The translations under genes and the position numbers were made by a program. Below, piece by piece: positions 1-7,046 of a stretch of 24,347 bases of DNA. Numbering within the stretch: position 1 is the first letter of the stretch; each line of letters starts with the position of its first letter. The DNA lies in NCBI GenBank assembly GCA_045617725.1, contig JAZLJD010000018.1, positions 1 through 24,347 of the forward strand. Direction: 5' to 3'. The notes under the pieces were generated by a model, which did no database searches, was not told the DNA's origin, and saw only the letters and a program-made list of their open reading frames with translations. This stretch comes from JAZLJD01 sp045617725 (GTDB lineage Bacteria > Bacillota > Clostridia > Lachnospirales > Lachnospiraceae).

Positions 1-2
1 AA

Positions 3-128
3 GATAGCAGCTTTGAAAAATCATATCTGGGGTTTGTAAAAGAGGATAAAAAGAATATAATGGTGGAGAAATCTTTGATTCTAAAAACAGATCTTGGGGA
101 CACTCTGTCTATTAAATTCCTACAGTAA
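3..128 (+). CDS. C-terminal end of an unidentified protein (partial, runs off the left edge)
   Basis: The frame starting at base 3 is open from the window edge for 41 codons and stops with TAA at 126-128. The peptide ends in ...TDLGDTLSIKFLQ, a soluble, mixed-charge composition that reads like a real protein tail. It precedes, on the same strand, the membrane protein that starts at 245, so the two could be co-transcribed. I do not recognise the family. The alternative is that this is non-coding and open by chance, which is possible at 41 codons. Confidence 0.4.
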   Translation, partial: DSSFEKSYLGFVKEDKKNIMVEKSLILKTDLGDTLSIKFLQ

Positions 129-244
129 ATTTACACGACCAGCGATAATCCATCTCTTTGCCGCGTGGCACAACTATGCTATCATTATATGGGGTATTTA
201 TTCATCCGGATTACCCGATATTAAGATATATGAGGAGAACTTAT

Positions 245-1828
245 ATGAAAAGACGATTTGCCGTCACTATACATGAAAAATATTCAACTTTGTTGGGGGC
301 CTTGTATTGTTTTGGCATCTATGTCTTTGATGTCGTCTACATGATTCTTTTTGGCCGCGCCTATCTGGACTCTGACATGGCCGCAGAGATGATTCTGTCC
401 GACCTTCTGAATAAATCTCACAGTATCCTATCCGAAAACTGGTACTACAGCACCGAACTCCGCGTCTTTGAAATGCAATGGCTCTACCGCATCGGCTTAC
501 TTATTTTCCCCAATAACTGGCATCTTGCAAGACTATTCGGTGTATCCATCGCTCTGCTTCTGCTGGCCGTCTGCACCTACGCCCTCGGCCGCCTCGTGCT
601 GTCTCGTCGCGACCTGCCCTTTTGGCTTGCCGGACTGGTCCTGAGCCCGCTCTGCTATCGCTATTTCTGGTTCACCATCTTCGGCGGCTACTATATTCCC
701 TACATGGTCTACTCCCTGCTTACCATCATCCTGCTTCTTCGGATTCTCAAAGCCGGCTCACGGACCCGGCGCGTCCTTTTGTACCTTCCGCTTTGCCTGA
801 TTGCCTTCTGCTCCGGCTTAAACGGCGTTCGCCAGCTCATGGTTTTGTATGTGCCCCTGTTACTGGCATGCATCATCACCCGGCTTCGCTCAAAACTATT
901 TCTCCCGGGATTTACAAGCTTCCTTTTTGCCACCGGCGGCTTAATGGTCAACACGAAAGTGCTGGCACCGCGGTACCATTTCCGCGATTATATGCAATGT
1001 GCACAGTGGGGAAACGGCACGAACAGCTGGCTTGAATCGCTGCAGCAGTTCTTCTACAGCTACGGGTACTATCAGGACAGCAATCTCGGACATTACTGGG
1101 ACAATCCGATTGATCTTTTTTCCAAACAGGGAATCGCGTTGGGCTTTGGAATTCTGGCCGGCATCGTGGTTCTAATCGCTTTCATTCTGGTCATTCGCAA
1201 TTATAAGGAACTCGATTCGGTGAAGCAGTTCCTGGTCCTTTGCAGTCTTTCCATGCTTTTCGTGATTGCCTTCACCTTCACGTACATCATGGGCGCTCCG
1301 CACTACTGGATTCAGACCCTTGTTTTTGGCCTCCTGATACTCTGCATCGCGACGGAACATCTTCCCATAAAAAAAGCAGGGCTTCCATATCTGATCCCTG
1401 CTTTCATAGCTGCTATATTTGTTGTGAGCGGTGCCGGCATCGTGAAATCCTCTTTGAACATTCCCGCACACTCCAGTCCCGATTACGAGAAAGTAACGGA
1501 CTGGATTTTAGAGAACACGGACTATACCGTAGGCGTCTCCGATTTTTGGAACAGCTCCCTGATTACCGAGCTTTCAAACGGAAAAATTGATATGTATACA
1601 ATAACCGATCTGTCACAACGACCGGATGCCTCTCTTTTATATACCTGGCTGCAGAAGGTCGATCATGAGGATAGCTTCCCGACCGGTAACTTCTTCGTCC
1701 TGTATCCGTACCATGAGAACATGTCGCCGTACGAAAACGCTCTGTCCGGCTATCCGGCAAGCCGTATCTACGATGACGGCGAGCTCGTCGTTTACGGAGT
1801 AATCAGTACCGCACTTCCATCAGAGTAA
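245..1828 (+). CDS. Polytopic membrane protein, possible GT-C type glycosyltransferase
   Basis: This 527-residue protein has about ten hydrophobic segments spread over residues 15-430 and a soluble C-terminal tail of about 100 residues. An acidic motif, LDSDMAAE (residues 41-48, Asp44), sits just after the first membrane helix. Lipid-phosphate-sugar dependent GT-C glycosyltransferases place their catalytic Asp in such a first extracytoplasmic loop, so a role in cell-surface glycan or lipid glycosylation is plausible, but this is inference. The start at 245 is chosen because GAGGAG lies 7 bases upstream; in-frame ATGs at 158 and 230 lack a good ribosome binding site. The 3' end overlaps the convergent truA gene by 26 bp. 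A fully uncharacterised membrane protein remains possible. Confidence 0.75.
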   Translation: MKRRFAVTIHEKYSTLLGALYCFGIYVFDVVYMILFGRAYLDSDMAAEMILSDLLNKSHSILSENWYYSTELRVFEMQWLYRIGLLIFPNNWHLARLFGVSIALLLLAVCTYALGRLVLSRRDLPFWLAGLVLSPLCYRYFWFTIFGGYYIPYMVYSLLTIILLLRILKAGSRTRRVLLYLPLCLIAFCSGLNGVRQLMVLYVPLLLACIITRLRSKLFLPGFTSFLFATGGLMVNTKVLAPRYHFRDYMQCAQWGNGTNSWLESLQQFFYSYGYYQDSNLGHYWDNPIDLFSKQGIALGFGILAGIVVLIAFILVIRNYKELDSVKQFLVLCSLSMLFVIAFTFTYIMGAPHYWIQTLVFGLLILCIATEHLPIKKAGLPYLIPAFIAAIFVVSGAGIVKSSLNIPAHSSPDYEKVTDWILENTDYTVGVSDFWNSSLITELSNGKIDMYTITDLSQRPDASLLYTWLQKVDHEDSFPTGNFFVLYPYHENMSPYENALSGYPASRIYDDGELVVYGVISTALPSE

Positions 1829-2543
1829 GTCCGCAGGCGGGTGCCGTAAATCCGGCTTCGGCGCGGTTCCCGGCATCCAGAATCCGCCGGATGTCCTCGG
1901 GGTCCTTATCGCCCCATCCGACTTCCATCAGCGTGCCCGTCAGAATCCGGACCATATTCTGCAGGAATCCGTTTCCGGTATAATCAATCGTAAGCTCCCG
2001 TCCGTCATCCTGAATCTCTATCGCATCAATACGACGCACCGTCGACTTCTTCATATGCTTGTTTGAACAAAAGCTCTTAAAGTCATGTTCGCCCAAAAGA
2101 AACCCGGCCGCCCTACGCATCCTCTCCACATCAAGTGGTCTGTCCAGGTATGTGTAAACATACTTCCTCTCAAATACCGCGGAAGCCGGACTGTAGTGAA
2201 TTCGATAGCGATAGGTCTTGGAAATCGCATAGTATCTCGCATGGAAACGTTCTTCCACATAATGCATCTCGAGTACCGCTATATCCTCAGGCAAAAAATG
2301 ATTTACTTCCTTACAAAGCTCCGCAAGATCCCGACGTTCCTTAATATGGAAATTCGCTACCTGCGCTCTGGCATGTACGCCGGCGTCCGTTCTTCCGGAA
2401 CCGATTACCTCGACGTCATACCCAAACAGCCTGGTCAGTACATTCTCAAGCTTGCCCTGAATCGTATCCTCCGTCGTCTTCTGAACCTGCCAACCTTCAT
2501 AACGGGTCCCGTCATATTGAATCAGCATCTTAACATTCAACAT
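1803..2543 (-). CDS. truA: tRNA pseudouridine(38-40) synthase TruA
   Basis: TruA converts uridines 38-40 in the anticodon arm of tRNAs to pseudouridine in the cytoplasm. The 246-residue length is typical. The motif GSGRTDAGVHA (residues 48-58) carries the catalytic Asp53, and the N-terminus (KMLIQYDGTRYEGWQ) and the C-terminal FLQNMVRILTGTL block are family hallmarks. The start at 2543 has AGGAG 6 bases upstream. The preceding gene's TAG stop lies inside this Shine-Dalgarno (TTAGGAG), suggesting translational coupling. It is the last gene of a three-gene run with the reductase and the repeat protein. Its 3' end overlaps the convergent membrane protein gene, and no terminator hairpin is visible there. 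Confidence 0.97.
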   Translation of the reverse strand: MLNVKMLIQYDGTRYEGWQVQKTTEDTIQGKLENVLTRLFGYDVEVIGSGRTDAGVHARAQVANFHIKERRDLAELCKEVNHFLPEDIAVLEMHYVEERFHARYYAISKTYRYRIHYSPASAVFERKYVYTYLDRPLDVERMRRAAGFLLGEHDFKSFCSNKHMKKSTVRRIDAIEIQDDGRELTIDYTGNGFLQNMVRILTGTLMEVGWGDKDPEDIRRILDAGNRAEAGFTAPACGLTLMEVRY

Positions 2544-2552
2544 GTACTACTC

Positions 2553-3107
2553 CTAAATGATGATTGCCGCTACCAGAATCAGTCCGATTGCTGCCAAAAG
2601 GGTATACAAAACAGCCTTGATGGTACGATTCTCTGCTTTGTCGATGATATTCACAATTCGGGATTCACACTCTTCCGCCTTCTGCGCAGAATCCTTGTAA
2701 TCCCCCAAAGAAACAAATTCTCTTTTGGCCTTCGAAACATCCGACTTCCTTACACTCTGCATAAGGAAATACGCATCCTCATAAACAAGCTGGAAATCGA
2801 ACGCGTCCCCCAGCTGCTGACATTCCTCGGCACGGGCGACACAATCCTCATAATCTCCCATCGCCTTGTATTCCTCAACCAGTGCATAGAAATCTTCCTG
2901 GGATTCCGCGATGATCTGCTTGTTGATGATGGCATGATATCTTTCAGCCAGATCCTGTTCCTTATAACGAATCGACAGCTGAGCCGCATCCTTATAATCG
3001 CCGCATATGGAGAACATCAGGGCCGCATGCGAAAAAGCACCCTTCGCAGCCGCAGCCTGACCTTCCTGATATGTCTGCTCCAATTTTTCTAAATCCGTAA
3101 TTGCCAT
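2553..3107 (-). CDS. Tail-anchored helical-repeat protein, function unknown
   Basis: This 184-residue protein has three spaced copies of a GDYKD-type motif: GDYKD 36-40, GDYED 84-88 and GDYKD 135-139. Each is followed by an Ala-rich helix, and two of them end in AEEC. The pattern resembles short helical (TPR-like) repeats common in Clostridia. A single hydrophobic segment at about 164-184 reaches the C-terminus, so the protein is probably anchored by its tail with the repeat region in the cytoplasm. The start at 3107 is fixed by AAAGGAG 12 bases upstream, a rather long spacing; that Shine-Dalgarno overlaps the TAA stop of the upstream reductase gene. It lies between the reductase and truA genes. 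No enzymatic motif is visible; a scaffolding or protein-binding role is only a guess. Confidence 0.85.
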   Translation of the reverse strand: MAITDLEKLEQTYQEGQAAAAKGAFSHAALMFSICGDYKDAAQLSIRYKEQDLAERYHAIINKQIIAESQEDFYALVEEYKAMGDYEDCVARAEECQQLGDAFDFQLVYEDAYFLMQSVRKSDVSKAKREFVSLGDYKDSAQKAEECESRIVNIIDKAENRTIKAVLYTLLAAIGLILVAAIII

Positions 3108-3124
3108 ACAGTTACGATACTCCT

Positions 3125-4234
3125 TTATTCAAAAAACTCCGCTGCCTTCTTAAGCTTCTCGCGGATCTCAATGTGCTGAGGACAAGCCTGCTCACACTTT
3201 CCGCAAGCCAGACAGGCCGATGCCATTCCGCATCCGGAAACTGCCGCCTTGTATTCTGCCACGCCGTCACAGCCGGGCTCCAGTTCCTTCCGGTTCATAA
3301 TTGCGAAGATATCGGGAATCGGAATCTGTTTCGGGCAACCGGCAACGCAATACCTGCAAGCCGTGCAGGGAATTACGTTCTGGTTGTGAAGAATATCATT
3401 CACCGTCCATACTGCTTCCTGCTCCCGGGCACTTAAGGGAACAAAATCCTTCATGTAAGAAAGGTTATCCATCATCTGCTGCATGTTACTCATGCCGGAA
3501 AGAACCATTACAATGTTCTCAAAACCGGCTGCGAAACGAATTGCGTAGGAAGCGGGACTTAAATCGCCCAGTTCCTCGTAAACGGAAGCTGCTGCCTTCG
3601 GAAGAAGTGCAAGCCGGCCACCGCGAACGGGCTCCATAACAAGTACGGGAAGATTGTGCTTAACACAAACCTCGTAGCACTGACGGCTTCTGACTCCGGC
3701 GTCCTCGTAATCCAGGTAGTTGAACTGAAGCTGAACCACCTCTACCATCGGGTTCTCATTCAAAATCATATCCAGCATCTCCGGGCTGTCATGGAAGGAA
3801 ATACCCACATGACGTACCAGGCCCATCTCTTTAAGACGAACGGCTTCCTCATATGCATGAAACTTTTTGTATTTGTCATAATTCCAATGCCCCTGTGCAT
3901 GCATCAGGAGGAAATCAAAATATTCAACCCCGCAGGCTTCAAGCTCGGTACGAACCATCGGCTCGATATCCTCGGTAGAGTTGAAGAAATTGTCCGAAAG
4001 CTTATCCGTCAAGATAAATTCCTCACGCTTATGGCGTTTGGAAAGGCACTCACGAATTGCAATTTCGCTTTTGCCATCAATATAGCCATGGGCCGTATCA
4101 AAATAGTTAAAGCCCTCTGCAAGGAACGCATCCACCATCTTGTTGCATTCCTCTAAATCCACTTCCCCATTCACCATAGGGAGTCTCATACAACCAAAAC
4201 CCAATTTCTTTTTTAATTCAGGAAAAAATGCCAT
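3125..4234 (-). CDS. Aldo/keto reductase with C-terminal 2x[4Fe-4S] ferredoxin domain
   Basis: Residues 8-275 form an aldo/keto reductase barrel with the usual tetrad: Asp46 and Tyr51 (FDTAHGY), Lys78 (TDK) and His112 (LLMHAQ). Residues 285-360 add a bacterial ferredoxin domain with two cysteine sets: C290/C293/C296/C300-P and C341/C344/C347/C351-P. Proteins of this build (369 residues is normal) are common in anaerobes and presumably reduce carbonyl substrates while exchanging electrons through Fe-S clusters; the substrate is unknown. The start at 4234 has GGAGGT 5 bases upstream. It is the first gene of the run leading to truA, with a promoter candidate at 4268-4296. Its stop codon TAA is part of the next gene's ribosome binding site. 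Confidence 0.95.
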   Translation of the reverse strand: MAFFPELKKKLGFGCMRLPMVNGEVDLEECNKMVDAFLAEGFNYFDTAHGYIDGKSEIAIRECLSKRHKREEFILTDKLSDNFFNSTEDIEPMVRTELEACGVEYFDFLLMHAQGHWNYDKYKKFHAYEEAVRLKEMGLVRHVGISFHDSPEMLDMILNENPMVEVVQLQFNYLDYEDAGVRSRQCYEVCVKHNLPVLVMEPVRGGRLALLPKAAASVYEELGDLSPASYAIRFAAGFENIVMVLSGMSNMQQMMDNLSYMKDFVPLSAREQEAVWTVNDILHNQNVIPCTACRYCVAGCPKQIPIPDIFAIMNRKELEPGCDGVAEYKAAVSGCGMASACLACGKCEQACPQHIEIREKLKKAAEFFE

Positions 4235-4267
4235 GTTGCACCTCCATAAGAAATAACCACATTACAG

Positions 4268-4296
4268 AATATATTGTATCAAATTATCCACAACAA
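4268..4296 (-). promoter_or_regulatory. Sigma-A type promoter for the reductase-truA operon
   Basis: On the minus strand, TTGTTG (4296-4291) and TATATT (4273-4268) are separated by 17 bases. They lie about 33 bases upstream of the reductase start codon and downstream of the symporter terminator, where a new transcript must begin. The match to consensus is moderate. Confidence 0.55.
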
Positions 4297-4313
4297 TACA
4301 TGGAATAAATTGT

Positions 4314-4349
4314 AAAAAAGAAGCGGTGTAACAAATCGCTACACCGCTT
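4314..4349 (-). terminator. Rho-independent terminator after the symporter gene
   Basis: A perfect 10-bp stem (4321-4330 with 4340-4349, AAGCGGTGTA arms) with a 9-base loop is followed, on the minus strand, by a run of six T (4319-4314). It lies 22 bp past the symporter stop codon. Confidence 0.9.
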
Positions 4350-4371
4350 TCTGACATTTACTATGTATTAC

Positions 4372-5793
4372 TTACTGTAACTTGTTCTTGAACTTATCAA
4401 GGTACAGCTTTGTTTCAGCAGCAACAACTCCACTGAGTGCTACCAAAGCAACAAGGTTCGGAAGTGCCATAAGTCCGTTGAAGATATCGGCCATGGTCCA
4501 AACTGCGGAAACAGTGAGGTAAGGTCCTACAAATACTGCTACGATGTATAACCACTTGAAGCCCATCAGAACACCCTTCTTGTTACCAACAAGGTACTCA
4601 AGGCATCTCTCTGCATAATAATCCCAACCAAGAATGGTGGTAAATGCAAAGAAGATAAGGCACATCATAAGGATGAAGGAACCTACACCATTCGGAAGAG
4701 GTAAACCGTTCTGGAAAGCATAATCCGTAACGGCTGCACCTTCAATACCGGTCTCAGCTGCAACATTATGAGCTCCGGTAACAACGATAGCAAGACCGGT
4801 CATCGTACATACGATTAAGGTATCAATTACAGTACCGGTCATGGAGATCAGACCCTGCTTAGCGGGAGATTCAACCTTGGCAGCACAAGCTGCAATGGGA
4901 GCGGAACCAAGTCCTGCTTCGTTTGAGAAGATACCACGTGCAACACCCTTCTGCATAGCCATCATCATAGCACCGAGAGCACCACCGGCTGCTGCACGAA
5001 GACCAAATGCACTTTCGAAGATTTCTACGAAAGCAGCGGGAATAGCCTTAACATTGCAAATAAGTAATGCAACTGCAGCAACAATATAGATAACTGCCAT
5101 GAAAGGAACGATAATCTCGGAAACCTTGGAGATTCTCTTAAGACCACCGATAACAACAAGAGCTACACATACGGTTACAAGTAAACCAACAATAACGGTT
5201 GCCCAGGTATAGGAATTCTCTCCGATGGAAAATGCAACATGGGCTTTGTCTACATCAAAGAAGTTCTCTGCTGCAGAGGTAATACCATTAATCTGTGTAA
5301 TGGTACCGATACCCATTAATCCGGCCAGAGCACCCAAAACTGCAAACAGCTTCGCAAGCCACTTCCACTTGCTGCCCATACCTCTTTCAATATAGTAGAA
5401 AGGTCCGCCAAGAACGTGTCCGTCAGCACCTACTACTCTGTATTTGGTAGCCAAAAGGCACTCTGCATACTTCGTAGCTGTACCAAGAAGAGCTGCAACC
5501 CACATCCAGAACAATGCTCCGGGACCACCTGCGCAAATCGCGGTAGCTACACCGACAATGTTACCGGTTCCGATCGTAGCTGACAAAGCAGTACATAAAG
5601 CTCCGAACGAACTGACTTCTCCTTCTTCTTCTGAAGATTGTTTGGAAAATGCGAATTTGAAAGCCTTACCAAGCTTTCTGAATTGAATACCGCCTGATCG
5701 GATGGTAAGAAGCAGACCAACTGCCATAATCAGAACGATGAGGGGGACACCCCATACAAAGTTGTCAACTTTGTCAAGAATTGTGTTAAACAT
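4372..5793 (-). CDS. Sodium:alanine/glycine symporter (AGCS family)
   Basis: This 473-residue integral membrane protein imports alanine or glycine with Na+. The AGCS signature region is clear: ALSATIGTGNIVGVATAI near residues 70-87, then GGPGALFWMW, GGPFYYIERGMG and the late block FSNEAGLGSAPIA. About 10-11 membrane helices are expected for the family. The gene sits directly behind a glycine riboswitch, which makes glycine the most likely physiological substrate. The start at 5793 is supported by AAAGGA 7 bases upstream. The gene has its own promoter candidate and terminator, so it is probably monocistronic. Confidence 0.96.
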   Translation of the reverse strand: MFNTILDKVDNFVWGVPLIVLIMAVGLLLTIRSGGIQFRKLGKAFKFAFSKQSSEEEGEVSSFGALCTALSATIGTGNIVGVATAICAGGPGALFWMWVAALLGTATKYAECLLATKYRVVGADGHVLGGPFYYIERGMGSKWKWLAKLFAVLGALAGLMGIGTITQINGITSAAENFFDVDKAHVAFSIGENSYTWATVIVGLLVTVCVALVVIGGLKRISKVSEIIVPFMAVIYIVAAVALLICNVKAIPAAFVEIFESAFGLRAAAGGALGAMMMAMQKGVARGIFSNEAGLGSAPIAACAAKVESPAKQGLISMTGTVIDTLIVCTMTGLAIVVTGAHNVAAETGIEGAAVTDYAFQNGLPLPNGVGSFILMMCLIFFAFTTILGWDYYAERCLEYLVGNKKGVLMGFKWLYIVAVFVGPYLTVSAVWTMADIFNGLMALPNLVALVALSGVVAAETKLYLDKFKNKLQ

Positions 5794-5806
5794 AATTTTT
5801 TCCTTT

Positions 5807-5878
5807 CTGTCCTTTTGCCTGAGAGATCGGTAAGAATAACCTTACACCTTCGGCGCTCACACCTGTGAGGCTCTCCAG
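5807..5878 (-). promoter_or_regulatory. Glycine riboswitch (gcvT element), single aptamer
   Basis: Read on the minus strand, the leader shows the conserved order of the glycine aptamer. A P1 5' strand CTGGAGAG (5878-5871) is followed by a CTCAC/GTGAG hairpin, CGCCGAAGGTG, a GTAAG/CTTAC hairpin, and the 3' P1 strand plus tail CTCTCAGGCAAAAGGACAG ending at 5807. Only one aptamer is visible. The tail directly abuts the AAAGGA Shine-Dalgarno (5806-5801), and no terminator hairpin fits between aptamer and start codon. This points to control at translation initiation, although the direction (on or off) cannot be read from sequence. Confidence 0.93.
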
Positions 5879-5897
5879 AATTGATCATCACAAAGAG

Positions 5898-5926
5898 ATG
5901 ATACAGGATAGTCCCTGTACTGTCAA
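5898..5926 (-). promoter_or_regulatory. Sigma-A promoter for the riboswitch-symporter transcript
   Basis: On the minus strand a perfect TTGACA (5926-5921) and TATCAT (5903-5898) are 17 bases apart. The predicted transcript start near 5891 lies just upstream of the aptamer, leaving room for only one aptamer and a short 5' tail. The spacer contains a 6-bp inverted repeat, TACAGG/CCTGTA. Confidence 0.75.
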
Positions 5927-5948
5927 ACAAATATTAACAAATTATGAA

Positions 5949-7025
5949 TTATTCAGTCTTTTTGCGCTTTTTGAACACCCACGTGCGTTGGAAATAAAAA
6001 CTCAGGAAATAAAGCAGGGTATCAACAAGCAGCTTGGCAACCAGGGAAAGTCCGTTTCCCCATTTAAAGAGCGTAGTCAGTCCGGTCACACCGCCGGCCG
6101 AAATCAGCATCTGAATCGCCGCCAGAACATAGTAACGAAGCATGCTTCTGCCGGTATCGCCTTTGGCCTTAAAGACAACCTTCTTATTCATGAAGTAATT
6201 CGCCATGGAAGAAACAATACGCGCTCCGACCGTGGCTTCCAGAATAGCCAGCTTCTGATCCGGAATCCCCCTAAGGAAAAAGAGAATCACGGCATAGAAT
6301 GCCATATCAATAAGAAAGCTCACAATCGAAGTCGACATGAACTTCAAAATGACGGAATAAATCTTGATGGAATCCCGAATCGGATGAAAATGCGAGGATT
6401 CATTGTCATTTATGTATACGGTCTCAATCGGAACCTCGACGAATTCAATTCCGCACTCCCGAAAGGACAAAAGCTGATTCGTTTCGTACTCGTAACGCTC
6501 GCCCTTCACCGAAATCATATCCTCAAGGAACTCGCGAGGAATAGCACGGAGCCCCGTCTGCGTATCGGAAATCTTCACGGAGCAGGCATACCGTAATACG
6601 CCACGCGTCATCTTATTGCCAAACCGGCTGCGAAGCGGTATCTCCTTCGAATCAAAATTACGACAGCCGATTACCACCTTGTCCTTAAGCTCCAGCATCT
6701 TCTCTGCGCAGGCCACGATATCCTTCGGAGTGTGCTGGTTGTCACCGTCTACCACAATCACACCGGCAATCTCCGGGCATTCATCCAAAACATAACGGAA
6801 GGCAGTCTTCATTCCGCGGCCCTTGCCTTTATTGACTTCGTGTGTAAGAACAACACATTCCGGATGCTGCTCCGCTTCGCGGAAGGGCTTAAGATACGCT
6901 TCATTGCTTCCGTCATTCACGAGAATTACTTTTTGGAACCCTTTTTCAAGGACACCCTGTACAACCTGAAGCAGCTTCTCATCAGGATTCAGGGACGGTA
7001 TAATCACCGCAACTTTATCAATCAT
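5949..7025 (-). CDS. GT2 glycosyltransferase fused to a GtrA-type membrane domain
   Basis: Residues 1-220 are a GT-A fold family 2 glycosyltransferase of the dolichol/polyprenyl-phosphate mannosyltransferase type, with VNDGS (36-40), the metal-binding DGDNQH (93-98) and SDTQTGLRA (153-161). Residues 225-350 contain four hydrophobic helices and end in FYFQRTWVFK, matching the GtrA family thought to help move polyprenyl-linked sugars across the membrane. The fusion probably makes an undecaprenyl-phosphate-linked sugar and assists its flipping for cell-surface decoration; the sugar is unknown. The start at 7025 has GGAGGT 5 bases upstream. It follows the GH3 gene by 21 bp and is the last gene of the trkA-trkH-GH3 run. 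No terminator is visible downstream. Confidence 0.93.
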   Translation of the reverse strand: MIDKVAVIIPSLNPDEKLLQVVQGVLEKGFQKVILVNDGSNEAYLKPFREAEQHPECVVLTHEVNKGKGRGMKTAFRYVLDECPEIAGVIVVDGDNQHTPKDIVACAEKMLELKDKVVIGCRNFDSKEIPLRSRFGNKMTRGVLRYACSVKISDTQTGLRAIPREFLEDMISVKGERYEYETNQLLSFRECGIEFVEVPIETVYINDNESSHFHPIRDSIKIYSVILKFMSTSIVSFLIDMAFYAVILFFLRGIPDQKLAILEATVGARIVSSMANYFMNKKVVFKAKGDTGRSMLRYYVLAAIQMLISAGGVTGLTTLFKWGNGLSLVAKLLVDTLLYFLSFYFQRTWVFKKRKKTE

Positions 7026-7046
7026 AATTACCTCCGGGCAGCCCGA

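Noticed and set aside
2085..3092. Open frame of about 335 codons on the plus strand, across truA and the repeat protein
   Set aside because: It spans two well-supported minus-strand genes and their intergenic gap, which real genes rarely do, and no motif is visible.
5807..5926. Tandem glycine riboswitch
   Set aside because: Only one set of aptamer blocks is found, and the strong promoter leaves too little leader for a second aptamer.
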